This document shows positions 34,860-45,917 of a DNA stretch of 64,000 nucleotides, piece after piece. The stretch's first letter is position 1, and each line of letters opens with the position of its first letter. The notes below the pieces were generated by a model. That model saw only the letters and a program-made list of their open reading frames with translations, was not told where the DNA came from and searched no databases. Source of the DNA: Ctena decussata (taxonomy: Eukaryota > Mollusca > Bivalvia > Lucinida > Lucinidae); the NCBI GenBank assembly GCA_963989385.1, contig OZ022506.1:63251434-63315433 (forward strand), given 5' to 3'. A program made the translations under genes and the position numbers.

Positions 34860-35830
34860 ATGGGTGATTTAGATCTTTTCGTTAAAAAGACCAAGGCCAT
34901 CCTTTAAACAAGTTTGCAAGTATATGTGTACAAGTTTACAAGTCTCAAGGCCATCGGTCTTTTTGTCCACGTTGTTACCATAAATGGGATTGTCGGCCAT
35001 GTCATTCATGTGACCTTGACTTTTCATTCCCCCGACCTCTGAATGCTTCACATGAAATACATGTATGGTTCCAAACGGGCCAGTGGCTTTTGAGCAAAAT
35101 TTATTGAAACTGTTGAAGTATGAGTGACATTGGTCAAAGATGAAATAATTACTTTGCTGTCTTGTACTCAGAAATCTTCATGTACTCATTTAGTTGAGTG
35201 TATATACCAACTTTATACCAAAGAAACAGAAAAGTGAAAAAATTTTTTAATATGAAAGTTCTAGGAAGCAAATTTGACCCTGTCGTAGAAACGGTCAACG
35301 TCAACCCAAGGTCAACATTGAACAAATTTGGTAAATATTGAGTGTCCTACGTTATACATCAAGGTTCAAGGGCATTAGTCGTTTTTAACCATTAATATAG
35401 GCGTGGCGGTCATGTTTGTCATGTAAGGTGGACGGTTTATTAAACAAAATCATGTTCCCAAAGCCCCTTGGATGCTTCATATGAGTTCCAATTGGCCCAG
35501 TTGCATTTGATTAGATGTTTGAAAGTGTTGAAATATGAGAAACCTTGGTCAAAGGTCAAAAATGACATTGACCTCCGCTACTCATAGATTTTCATTTAAT
35601 CATTTATTTGACAGTAAATGTATATATAAAAACGTTTATACCTACGTCTTTATCAATTTCCAAGAAATCAAATGTAATAGCATATAATTATTAAAAGCAC
35701 CAATAAGCCCATGTGACCATGCCGTAAAAGGGTCAAAGTCAACTCAAGGCCATCATTTGAATAAACTTAATGGTACTTGTGTACCCGATCAAGGCCATCG
35801 GTCTATATCTAGAACTTCATGGTTATGTTG
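34860..35830 (+). repeat. Same AGGTCA-rich repeat family, gene B intron 3
   Basis: Three degenerate units, with tcaaggccatcggtctt, catatga(a/g)tt...ccaattgg and ttggtcaaaggtcaaaa (35545). Spacing between the last two unit ends is about 440 bp. Confidence 0.75.
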
Positions 35831-35836
35831 TGGTAC

Positions 35837-35963
35837 CTGTCTCGAAAATAATTTCACAATCCAGGCTGGATAAAAATTAACAGGGCTGACTGGTCCCTGT
35901 CCACTAAACACCATGTTAGACATGTCGTGAACCATTCGAAAATCCGGATCACTGTAGTCGTAC
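35837..35963 (-). CDS. Gene B exon 3
   Basis: 127 nt, residues 190-232. Acceptor ctttcag, donor gacag|gtacca, ending in phase 0. It encodes YDYSDPDF to PAWIVKLFSRQ. It is the intact reference that shows the 1-nt loss in gene A exon 3. Confidence 0.93.
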
Positions 35964-35994
35964 CTGAAAGATGTATAAAGATAAAAAGTGTGTA

Positions 35995-36310
35995 TATAGA
36001 GGATCTGATACGAGTGATCATTAAATATGAAATTTATGAAACGAGCCTTCGGCGAGTATCATTAGTTTTATATGAAATGACCCACGGGTATAAGATTGTG
36101 TTGATCATATGGCCCTTTAAAATGGGATAACATCGCATTCAAAATGAACATTGTTTCGATAAGAAAGGCATTGTTGACATGGACGTTGTCAATGACGTTA
36201 CGTGTACGCACCAAAGGTGTTATTAAAACGTCTGGTTTTACGATTTTTATAAAACGACGTTATCCACTGAACAATAGCGACGTCATATGACAAGAAAATA
36301 AATTTCGGAT
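35995..36310 (+). mobile_element. MITE family 4, copy 1
   Basis: gaggatctgatacgagtgat, atgaaacgagccttcggcga, ttgttgacatggacgttgtc and acgacgttatccactgaa are shared with copies at 37.2 and 51.6 kb. It starts 31 bp upstream of gene B exon 3. Confidence 0.83.
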
Positions 36311-36573
36311 CTTATTTGGCAAAATCCTCCCATACTGGTATGGATGGATTTATGTTCGAAAACTATTTTTAAAACGAAATACAGCAAATATTGACCTTTT
36401 TTTTACTGGTGGACTTGTACGTTGTGATCAATTAGAGGAGTTCATTTCTAGCTGCAGGGTATTTGGTGAATGTTTTCACTTTTATTGAACTTTGCATAGA
36501 AATTCATTTAAGCAAACAGTGAAGAGCCTGTTCAGACGCCGTGTCTGAAAAGAAGCAAAACAGGTTTATTTAC

Positions 36574-36802
36574 CTTTGTCCGAAAATAATACCATATATG
36601 ACATTTCCAATGATGTTTTGAAGTAATGGAGCAATTATCAGTGACTGGTTCTTTGTGTCCTGTAGTAAAGTAGTAGCAGCATTGATTTCAACCATTATTT
36701 TTTCTTCGATGGAAGATTTGCCTCCACCAAAATCAAATAGAGTCTGGAGGGTAAGGCGCCTCAACATTTTCCAGTGGTGATTGTAATTTGCAAAAAGTAT
36801 AC
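36574..36802 (-). CDS. Gene B exon 2 (C-helix region)
   Basis: 229 nt. Acceptor ctaccttcag, donor caaag|gtaaat. It encodes NHHWKMLRRLTLQTL, with WxxxR at residues 124-128. Open, with length and phases as in A and C. Confidence 0.94.
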
Positions 36803-36938
36803 CTGAAGGTAGAATAGGACAAGATATACATTAATTCGTACCTATAAAAATTCAGGTAAAATCTAACGGTGTATGGATAAGCCTCTGTGTTTTTTTCTCT
36901 TTTTTTTCCGAAGATAAACACCTGTTATGTGTTCCTGT

Positions 36939-37156
36939 GGCCGTATTCATAAAACAACTTAAGTCGTTGCTATGCTGTTGCTAAGGCTAAATTTCTTTGA
37001 AGGAGAATCCCTACAACTATGAAATTTGCTCTGGAGGAACAGTCTTACAAAGACTGTTCCTCCACACCAAATTTCATAGTTGTAGGGAATCTCCTTTATA
37101 GATATTTAGCCTTAGCAACCGCATAGCAACGACTTAAGTGGCTTTATGAATACGGC
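36939..37156. mobile_element. Palindromic MITE family 5, complete
   Basis: About 100-bp arms: ggccgtattcataaaacaac, cttaagtcgttgctatgc and ccctacaactatgaaattt, mirrored almost exactly to gctttatgaatacggcc. Gene B intron 1. Confidence 0.92.
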
Positions 37157-37221
37157 CCCAGGCCTTTCCGAAAAAAGGGTCTACTCTTTTTGGTAAAAAA
37201 ACAAACAAACAAAAAAAACAT

Positions 37222-37525
37222 AAATAGAGGATCTTACAAAAGTGGTCATTTCATATGAAATTCATGAAACGAGCCTTTGGCGAGTTTCATAAATTTTACA
37301 TAAAATGACCACGAGTGAAAGATTCTGTTTAGCATACGACCCTTTTAAGATGTGATTTTATCGCATTCAAATCAATAAGAAAACGCATTGTTGACATTGA
37401 CTTTGTCAATGACGTTATGTGTGTACACACGCCAAAGAGTTGTTACACGTAGGGTCTAGTCATACGTTTTTAATGACACGACGTTATCCACTGAATAAGA
37501 GCGATGATATATCATAAAATGGAAT
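37222..37525 (+). mobile_element. MITE family 4, copy 2
   Basis: Same order of blocks: agaggatcttacaaaagtgg, aaacgagcctttggcgag, ttgttgacattgactttgtc, acgacgttatccactgaa. Gene B intron 1. Confidence 0.85.
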
Positions 37526-38453
37526 ATTGAGGATTTACAGAAACATCTAGGTCACGAAGTATGAAGCTAGGGGGAAGGAAAAGTGAGAAAAGTGTGTTGC
37601 TTGGTCTGTCGGCGAAAAAAAAGTGAGACCGTTGTTGAATTAGCATGGTATATCCACATTGGTAACTGGACGAGCAACTAGAGCAACTATGAAAGATTTG
37701 TTGATATCCACATTGACTCTGCTGCACAGGAACAAGTTATCGCTTCTAAGGAATTAAAAAAAGGTTGAATGGCCGTTACAAAAGGTGCAAATGAACAAAT
37801 AATACTTGCTTAGAAAATTAAAGCAATACAGTACTGTAAACTTGCTAAAAAATGTGACTCCTATAATAATTACAATAAGTGTCCTATGCAATGCAGTAAT
37901 GTGTTTGAAAGATGAAGATGGATTTGTCAAACGGTGTAGACCCAGATCAGAAAAGTATAATCTAGGTCCGAACTATTTGTTTAGACCTATAACACAGAAT
38001 TAAATGACTTGACAATAATTCTTTATTCGAGAAAATCTGTAGTTTCTGTTGAAAGCATTTCAGCTTGTAATGTCATTGAAAAATTGGCGGAACATGGCAT
38101 ATATTGTTTGGCATGCTCCCGAAACAATGACATCATATATCTGTTACCATGATAGCAATTGAGAGTTCATATTGATGTCTAAGTGATGTCATCGAGACGT
38201 CTGTCTGCAAAGATACAAAGCAAAACAGTTTGTAATTCCATGGTTGCTATAGTAACAGATCTATGGCATCATCTCACTTATAATGCGAAAGGAGCATGGC
38301 ATACATTCCTCTCGAATTATAAGTGAGATGCTACCTGAAATTCTTACTACTGAAAACTGACTTGACTGTGTAATTTTCTCAAAACTATAATTCATTCTCA
38401 AATAATTTAATTCTCTGTTGTATATGTCCCAAAACTGTTTTTACTGAAATTAC

Positions 38454-38793
38454 CTGCACCGTCCTTCACAAAACATTTCAATACCGGGAGATGAGTCGGT
38501 CTATCACTGAAAACGTCCGACTGTTTGACTAAGGCTTCGTATATGGTATCATAGCCCGACAAAACAACGATTTTTTCACGTCCTAGCTTGAAACTCATGA
38601 TGTTTCCATACTTCTTCGCAGCCTCGTAGAGTACCATGTGTCGCCTTCTGGTGGCGAACTGCCTCATGAGGGAAACACATCCTATGAGGGGCAGAGACAT
38701 GGGTCCGGGAGGTAATCCCCTCGGATTCCATAGAAACATGGCCGATATAAGAAACACTATAACGAACAGAGTGAGAATAACAATGATATCCAT
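38454..38793 (-). CDS. Gene B exon 1 (start codon, membrane anchor)
   Basis: 340 nt. The ATG at 38793-38791 has A at -3 and G at +4. Residues 3-22 are almost all hydrophobic (signal anchor), followed by NPRGLPPGP, the hinge that orients microsomal P450s. It ends gcag|gtaatt (phase 1). Conserved blocks YGNIMSFKLG and FSDRP (B-helix region) are present. Confidence 0.94.
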
Positions 38794-39064
38794 TTTAAGA
38801 AGACTTAGTGTTGTTTAGATTTCGAAGTATATCCTGAAATCTATTTGACAATGTTTGGTCTGATAGCCTCTTTTTTTTATTTTATCCTGTTTCATGAATC
38901 ACAAGATTTTCTTTTTCTTTTTTTTTTTGTAAACAAATACCTCGCAAACATTTTTTTCGGCTTCTAGCATGGCGTTTTTTTGTCTGATAACAGTATTGAT
39001 TCTAAATACAGAGAAAGATTTGTCTAAGAAAGATATGTCCCAATTTTTTTTTTACTGAAATAAT
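38794..39064 (-). promoter_or_regulatory. Gene B upstream region (no core promoter identified)
   Basis: The 271 bp between gene B's ATG and the exon 1 relic should hold the 5'UTR and proximal promoter if the transcript is not longer. It is rich in T runs on +. No confident TATA or initiator is seen. Confidence 0.35.
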
Positions 39065-39318
39065 CTGCACCGTCCTTCACAAAACATTTCAATACCGGGA
39101 GATGAGTCGGTCTATCACTAAAACGTCCGAGTGTGCTTAGGGAAACACTGTTTGACAAAGGTTTCGTGTATGGTATCATAACCAGACAAAACAACAATTA
39201 TTTCACGTCCCAGCTTGAAACTCATGATGTTTCCATATTTCTTAACAGCCTCGTAGAGTACCACGTGTGGCCGTCTGGTGGCGCATTGTCTTATAATGAA
39301 CACACATCGTATGAGTGA
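39065..39318 (-). pseudogene. Relic duplicate of P450 exon 1
   Basis: Closely similar to gene B exon 1 from its Ile-Gly-Cys-Val region to the exon end, plus about 30 nt of following intron. It lies 271 bp upstream of gene B's ATG on the same strand. Lesions: a 17-nt insertion after the VKQ codons, a 1-nt deletion in the following GTTTT, loss of the donor (GT to AT at 39064-39063), and no recognisable anchor or hinge upstream. It is dead as an exon. It shows a local tandem duplication, or the remains of a fourth P450 gene. Confidence 0.87.
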
Positions 39319-39444
39319 AAAGAGTTTACTGCCCGAATACCATGTGTAACTTATTACAGCAACCATTTAACTAGGCATTTATTGTAATACATAATATCAT
39401 ATTCACATTCAGTTAATGCATATTAAACCAGTCTAAACTCTGTA

Positions 39445-39760
39445 CTATAAAAAATCTGTATATTTTACGGTCTGGCTGCAAGTACATTTCCCATTGTTTT
39501 TACGGGCGCCTGCCAGTAGAACATTATTTTGTTGAAGTCACGAAATGGTGGGGTAATGCCAAATGACCTCACTAGAAAATTCCTTTATTATAGTGTTGAA
39601 GGGCTACATGACCGAAACAACACCTGTCATATTCTACCCTACTGTGCCTGATAATTCCTGCAAATATTTACGGGAGCCCGTAAAATAACGGAAAATTGAC
39701 TGACAGCTGGTTGCCATATATTTTACCATAAAGATTACGGACATTTTTTGCAGTGTGGCC
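39445..39760. repeat. Possible MITE with tttacgg-type inverted ends
   Basis: ctataaaaaatctgtatat...ttttacgg on the left and ttaccataaagattacgg, cattttttgcagtg on the right are imperfectly inverted. Weak support. Confidence 0.4.
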
Positions 39761-40203
39761 AGACATATTGATTTTAATTTAGTCGTATTGATTGTAGTAA
39801 GAATTAATACAGGAAAGCGACACGACTATTTTAATTTTTGTTTTCCTTCTCATTCCCTTTGGAAAGAAAATCCGGGAAAGAAAGTTCCCTTCGTTCCACT
39901 TTGAAAAAGATTGTATAAAAAATTAGATTGAACTGAACCGCTACAGGTTTAATTTGTTTTTCAAATTTGGAACATCACGGTCCCACTATTAAACATGAAC
40001 ATGTTGGTTTAAACTTTATTTACATGTATTTGTAAACAACATAACTATATGTACAAGTAATGGTTATCTAAACATACGATTATACATGTACATTTTAGGG
40101 ATTCAGAAGGAAGTCTGTCGACTTTTGTAAAGCTGTGTCCCTAGAAATGAATTAATACGCAAACCTATGACCAACGGCATGTTTAAACAAATTATAAGCT
40201 ATC

Positions 40204-40228
40204 AAAAAAAAAAAAAAAAAAAAAAAAA
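40204..40228 (+). repeat. Poly-A tract
   Basis: Twenty-five A residues followed by cacacac and more A. No retroelement body is recognisable before it. Confidence 0.9.
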
Positions 40229-41189
40229 CACACACAAAAAAAAACAACAAGTTAGTCAGATGCATTTAAACCGAGTTGTGCTGGAAAAGAAATTGATTTT
40301 GATGTTTTAATGTGTACTGCTTACCGCCTGCTAAGTCCTGTCTACTGTTTGGTGTGTAATGTCTACCGTATGCATACTGTGTACGGCCTCTAAGTAAGCT
40401 TATACTGTAGGCAGAAAACATAATCCTCAGTAAGATGTTCAAAATATGAAATCGGAAAATATGCCTGAAGTACACACGGTTGCACCCGCCCTTGTTAAAG
40501 TTTGTTTCTTGATTCATATAATTACTGTATGAAAATTAAAAAAAACTGATGTTTAACGCAACTCAATAGAAAATGCTATATTAATTCTGAAAAGGATGTC
40601 ATCGCGACAGAAAAAAAGAGCAACTAAAGATGAAAACAGCAAGTAACGTCATTTGTGGAAATATCAACTGACAAACTATTAGTTAGCACAGTATATAGTT
40701 ACGAGCAAAACTGTTTTAGGAATGAAACTAGATATTAGAATTCCATATATAAATCAAATTTTTCTGTGCAAGTTGCACCATGAAGAAAACTGAATTTGAT
40801 TAATGTAACATCTGCACATATTCAATCCATTCTGCTCAGGTCCTCGAGATATAATACATATACCGATAGAAAAAAAAAGAAACGTCCGTTTTATAAGGTT
40901 CTGTATCTTTTGAAGCAAAAAAACATTTGGCCAAAAAATAAAACAATATGTTTTCCGAACGTCTGGCATACATAAAGTCGCAGCCGTTTTATTTTTTTTT
41001 TCTCTATAGCCACAAGGTTTATCGAATCTCATGTGATAAAAGCTTTTTGCCTCCTCAGCACCATTTATTCTTAAAAACATGAAGCGTTGTGAGTTAAACG
41101 AGAGCCAAAAATGTCAGACAACATAATCTCACATTTTCAAGCAAAAACCGGTTACTGAATAAACGAGGAAGCAGCTCAAAGTCTTTGCA

Positions 41190-43190
41190 TTTTGAAATTA
41201 TCTCCCTTTTAATTAAATTCATAACGATTTTAGAACTTTCCAAATTATTTACTTCTTGTCTTACCGCTTTCAAAATTCATTTAATTAGGTACTGTGAAAA
41301 AAATTACGAACGGTCAGGAAAAAATTTGTTTTCGTCGATTAAAAATTCTACCGAGGTTCTTGATAAACTGAAGTCTAGAGGTTATCGCGCGTCTAGTTTG
41401 TCTACATACGATTTTTCTACACTCTATACAACATTGCCCCATAATTTAATAAAAAAGAAACTAATAAATTTAATTGAGACTACTTTTCAAGGAGAGGGTG
41501 CTCTTTATCTTGCTTGTAATGATAAACATGCTTTTTTTACTTCCGATGACCAAAAAAGGTTTAAAATGTGGTCTTGCCAAAATATTTGTGATGCTTTAGT
41601 ATATCTTCTAGATAACATTTTCATCAGATTTGGTGCTAAGTTACACAGACAAATTATAGGAATTCCGATGGGTACTAACTGCGCTCCTCTTGTAGCAGAT
41701 TTGTTTTTATTTTGCTATGAAAGAGACTTTATGATGTCTCTTTCTGATGATACTCAAGCTCATGTCATTGAAGCATTCAATTCAACGGCTAGATACTTGG
41801 GCGAACTTTTAAATACTGACAATTCTTAATTTGAAGGAATGGTTAGTCAAATTTATCCTGCTGAATTGCAGTTAAATAAAGCAAATACTTCCGATACCGA
41901 GGCCCCGTTTTTTTGGATTTACATTCATCAATTTTAGACGGATTTGTTTCATCTAAATTTATGACAAACGCGATGATTTTGATTTCGATATTGTTAATTT
42001 TCCGTTTTTGGATGGTGATGTTCCCCGCACCACTTCTTATGGTGTTTACATTTCTCAGCTAATTCGCTTCGCTAGCGTGTCTAGTCATTTGGCTGACTTC
42101 AATGCTCGTAATAAAAGTTTGACTGCCAAGCTTTTACAGCAGGGAGATCGGTATCATAAACTTCGGAAAGCTTTTTTTTAAATTTTATCGTAGACACTTA
42201 GAATTGGTTTCTAAATATAATACAGGGTTAAGGTCACTTTTGAAACAAGGCGTATCGGAACCTGAATTTCATGGTGATTTAGTTTATAAATTACGCAAAA
42301 TCGTAGGGAAAACAAAATTTCCTGATCAATTTAAGAAAATTATCATAAGATTTAAACGCATTGGCTATAACATAGATGTAATGCAACAGTCTGCATGCTT
42401 AGTGGTTAACCTAATCACGGTTGACAACTTTGCTATCCTCTTTAATTGCACGCCGGTGGGTCGGGGTTCAGACTCTATAATAGCCCCTACATAAATCTAT
42501 ATATTAGTTGGTTGGGGCCGGATGTTTTTCTGTTTCATGGCCCGACGGAGTTCAACTGGTGGTCTTCTTTTGCTCCAGTGCTCCAATGGTGTTGCTGACG
42601 CCCCAGGGATCTCCAGGTGTCTCAACACGTTTTGGCTATCGAGTCCTCATCCTCGCTTCATCACGGTCTTTTCTTGATTTTAATTGTTGACCGTGATGAC
42701 TCTCTGATGAGTTAGGGGACCTCCATACGAACCGAACTACCAGCTACTTGTGTGCACCGCGGCGGAGGGTGAGGGTAAAGGTTGGGGCCCAGTTAAACCG
42801 GTTTAACTCCCCCCCCCAGTAGTTAATACTGACCGTCCCAAGGCGGTACTTTCGTTGCGGTTGCATTTGTTTTATGTTCGGTGCTGTTTAATTTATTGTG
42901 TTCTCATTTTAACCCTTCTATAATAAAAATAGAAAATAGGTATAAATAGTTGTTAAATGTTTTTCGTATAATTTGCTTAGTCTGTAGTAACCCTTCTGTT
43001 GGTCTAAAATATTTAGTTAAATAAAGATAGCTGAGTTACCACCTATTTGGGAAAGAGCTGCTGACTCGGCTTATCACTTGTAATTTATTGTTTGTTGTGA
43101 TGTCTTTGTCAATCTTTCCCTTTGATGTTGGGGATAGGGTTAGGGATCTGATTCAGTCAGTTCCTGAAGTATAGTTACGCTTTAAATTTC
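41190..43190 (+). mobile_element. Dead Penelope-like retroelement with 3' tail
   Basis: The reverse-transcriptase-like region (41230-42493) shows YDFSTLYTTLPH, WSCQNICDAL, GIPMGTNCAPLVADLFLF, and, after frame changes, DFDIVNFPFLDGDV, SEPEFHGDLVYKL and LFNCTPVGR. The catalytic YLDD box is YLGE (41794-41805), a stop follows at 41827-41829, and there are frameshifts around 41900-42000 and 42170-42180. A non-coding tail of about 0.7 kb follows and recurs at 58206-58520. 5' truncated. The Penelope-like assignment rests on motif style; another RT class with the same IPMGTNCAP box is possible. Confidence 0.78.
42659..42740 (+). ncRNA. Possible decayed hammerhead-like motif in retroelement tail
   Basis: CTGATGA at 42704-42710, a weak hairpin (gttagg...cctccatac), then GAAC where GAAA is expected. 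catcacggtc / gaccgtgatg just upstream can pair. Penelope-like elements are known to carry hammerheads. Core identity is incomplete, so this is a candidate only. Confidence 0.25.
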
Positions 43191-43297
43191 AATATCTCCA
43201 TGACCTTTCATCATTGTGACACCGTATTTGTTTTAATTGACTATTCTTGTGTACGATAATGACAGTTTGCATCAAAAAATAAAAATTAAGGCTGAAA

Positions 43298-43321
43298 TCC
43301 GGGCTCTCTAAAGCCCGGGTG
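43298..43321. repeat. Short hairpin cccgggct / agcccggg type
   Basis: ccgggctctctaaagcccgg, an 8-bp stem. It could be a transcript-end structure; no U-run follows. Confidence 0.5.
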
Positions 43322-43665
43322 TATTACCCCACCTTTTACAGATGGTTAAAACCTGAAGAACACACCGGAGATACTGATTTTGTGACTTTCGAAATTAGGG
43401 TACTGGTGCTTGCTGCGTTGCTTTAAACGCGAATGTTAATCTAATGGATCTCCGTTTATCTCATACCATTGCTGAATAATCGACGAGATTTGAATAAAAT
43501 GCTTGCTTGAACCTGGAATTAATAGACACAAATGTAAAGCGGACGTTTCTTGTTTGTGTCAGTATATATCCTGACCGAGCTGTTCATGTCTATATAATAC
43601 AGGGTTCCTTATTTTCAAACAATAAGCCTGGCTCCGTAATCCTGCAAACCACAAAATGTTACAAG

Positions 43666-43847
43666 TTATCGTCTGTTTGCTTTAAGTTTGTATTCCAACG
43701 GTGCATTGGTAATTTGTGTAAGTTTTGGTTCCATCGAATGCTTCCTACTGCCATCCTCCCTCTGGAATGTAAACCGCTGTTGAAGATTTGCAAACACTAG
43801 GAAGAGCTCCATCCTGGCCAATGGCTCACCTAGGCATGTTCGTGGAC
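43666..43847 (-). CDS. Gene C exon 8 (haem Cys, C-terminus)
   Basis: 182 nt after acceptor ctatcttgtag. It encodes [19 protein letters not shown] to TAA at 43668-43666. A mariner-like terminal repeat begins only 13 bp upstream in the intron (43861), so the acceptor's pyrimidine tract sits directly against the transposon. Confidence 0.93.
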
Positions 43848-43860
43848 CTACAAGATAGAA

Positions 43861-44764
43861 TACGAGGGTTGTTCAAAAAGTTCTGATTCTAGCCAGCGGC
43901 ATGCTGGGGACAAATGCTATGCATGTATTGAAAGCACTACTTTTCGTCTTCATAATGATACCTAACACTATCCAAAGATAATATCTATATATTCTTATTG
44001 AGTTACAACGCATGTTATTAGGCCCGAGTCATACCACTGGGCTAATTTCATGTGTAAATTAATTTTCAGCGTGTCAAACAAGTGAAAATTCATTGTAAAT
44101 ACAAAATGATTTTTGTCAGCTTCTTGTCATTCGTTGCTTTCAATAACCATTCAAAAGTTAGAAGGGCAGCAAACATTATCGATTTAGTCCTTGCAAAGCA
44201 ATGCGCAGTTCTTATGACGTTAGTGAAAACACCGTCAACGTCATTTTCGAAAGCTCGTAAGGGCTTCGTTGTTTACATCAATTTTGATTTTTCGACGGTT
44301 TCGAACTGGCCCATGCAAAGGCTATTCCTAACAAGATTTTGAATATTAAAACCTTTGTTTTTGTTACAAAATCATTATAATTTTAGTAAAAAGGGGGACT
44401 TTGCTACTATATAAAATGTTTATAATCTAAATTGCAGGGACAGTATGGAACCTAGATTAAATATATTTTCCGCCATATTAACAGGTCACAGTTGCCTGGG
44501 AAATAAGTTTAAGTAGCAATGATGAAAACAATCAAAGACTGCTCATATATGAACTCTGACCTTCTTAAGTGAAAATCTGCAGTGGCTGCAGGGTAACTTC
44601 TTTCAAAAACGTTAAAAATCATGTCCTTTAGAAAATATACGCCACGTTTGCAGAGTTGTCCGGACAAATCATACCTTTGTATAGTTTCGCTATCAGAAGT
44701 TCTGTAATTATGATGGTTACCAAAATAAGACGTCATGATCAAAACTTTCTGAACATCCCTCGTA
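43861..44764. mobile_element. Mariner-like element, non-autonomous or decayed
   Basis: Terminal inverted repeats tacgagggttgttcaaaaag / ctttctgaacatccctcgta with TA at both borders, as in Tc1/mariner elements. About 0.9 kb. The inner ORF on - (44742-44509) has no convincing transposase motif. Gene C intron 7. Confidence 0.85.
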
Positions 44765-44959
44765 TTTACAGTTCAGCTATTACGAATACATGCGCATAGC
44801 AGATTTGTGTGTTCAGTCCGTACAGAATTTCTCATAGCCAGGATTTCCCTGGTACCGAGGTACTTAATGTGTCAATTGAGACTACACATGCTGTGTGCAA
44901 AAATGCATTGATTGGTGCTCAGTATATTGTCAACAAACCATGTTCTTAGGTATAATAAA

Positions 44960-45255
44960 TGAGTCGTTGGTTTGGCCACGTCTAAAGGTCTTCTGGTTTA
45001 GCAAATACAATTCATCAGGGCACAGTGAAAGGAAAAAGAAGAAGAGGTAGACAGAAGAAGATGTGGGAAAACAATATCAAGGAGTTGACAGTAATGCCAG
45101 ATTTTGCCAGCTCAACTAGGGCAGCTGAAGACAGGACAAGGTGGAAAGTGATTGTTTTGAAATCATCTGTAGTGCGCCAACGACCTACTGAGGTTATTGG
45201 ATAGAATAAAGTAGAATGAAATGGAATAGAATAGAATAGAATAGAATAGAATATC
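44960..45255 (+). mobile_element. 5'-truncated LINE copy, same family
   Basis: Only the last ~80 codons remain (RWFGHV, GRQKKMWENN, STRAAEDRTRW) with one stop near the start, then a (agaat)n tail at 45215-45252. Same family and tail as 18483-20060. Gene C intron 7. Confidence 0.85.
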
Positions 45256-45505
45256 TGTCTTATTGAAAATCATAAAAAAACTTATAATAAAGGATTTTTG
45301 ATCATTTGAAATCTGGAAGTGGCATATTTAATTTTTTCTCCGATATGACATATGGTGTATAATTCTTACTTGGGCTGTGTTGATAGCTTATGTGGTAGTT
45401 CCGCAGGAGAACGTTTGCTTATAAGCAAAACTTTTAAGTGTACTTGGAGGAGAAAGAAATTTGACTTATTTGGAGCCACTCTGCTGATTACCAGTGAAAA
45501 TGATT

Positions 45506-45734
45506 TGAGCCGCGACACGAGAAAACCAACAAAGTAGTTGTGCGCCCAGCGCAGATTCAGATCAGCCTGTGTATCCATCCGGTTTGAACAGACTCTTCGT
45601 TAAGTGCCCAAAGGGCGTCTTAGCTACCTCCATGCGGACAGCGAAGACTCTGATCAGACATCGGATGCCCAGGCTGATCTGAGTTTGCGCTGGGCGCACA
45701 ACCACATTGTTGGTTTTTGTCGTGTCGCGGCTAA
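45506..45734. mobile_element. Palindromic MITE family 1, copy 13
   Basis: Full copy, tgagccgcgacacgag to cgtgtcgcggcta, gene C intron 7. Confidence 0.88.
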
Positions 45735-45917
45735 TTTGACATGTGTATAATTGTGTTAACTTCAATTTTAAGGCTTAAAGGCTGACCATATACGTATCTC
45801 TCCAAAAATGAATAATCAAATATTAAAGTATTAGTTCCCATTTGCAGTTTTATTGGAAGGGTATGTTGATCCTTTCAGTGGCAAAAGTTAATATAAGAAA
45901 TTAGCTGACCATGTACA

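Larger units (their letters stand above)
27557..38793 (-). other. Gene B: complete CYP2-clan cytochrome P450 gene, 8 exons
   Basis: Eight exons (38793-38454, 36802-36574, 35963-35837, 34347-34173, 33698-33562, 32224-32131, 30585-30379, 27738-27557) sum to 1,491 nt, giving 496 codons plus stop. Layout by residue: N-terminal membrane anchor about 3-22, Pro-rich hinge 24-38 (PRGLPPGP), WxxxR 124-128, AGSETT 304-309, ExxR 360-363, FNPGRF 413-418, haem loop 434-443 with Cys441. It is expected to be an endoplasmic-reticulum monooxygenase served by P450 reductase; substrate unknown. The frame is intact and all introns are GT-AG. Oddity: the loop reads F-S-L-S-P-R-V-C-V-G, with Ser437 where Gly is normal. 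It may be active, impaired or a non-catalytic paralogue. Family level (CYP2U/CYP2J-like) is not resolved. Confidence 0.93.

Noticed and set aside
42204..42494. 96-codon ORF as an independent gene
   Set aside because: It is the C-terminal part of the Penelope-like reverse transcriptase after frameshifts.
44509..44742. Mariner transposase fragment
   Set aside because: The ORF lies inside the mariner-like element but shows no convincing D,D(34)D-type motif.
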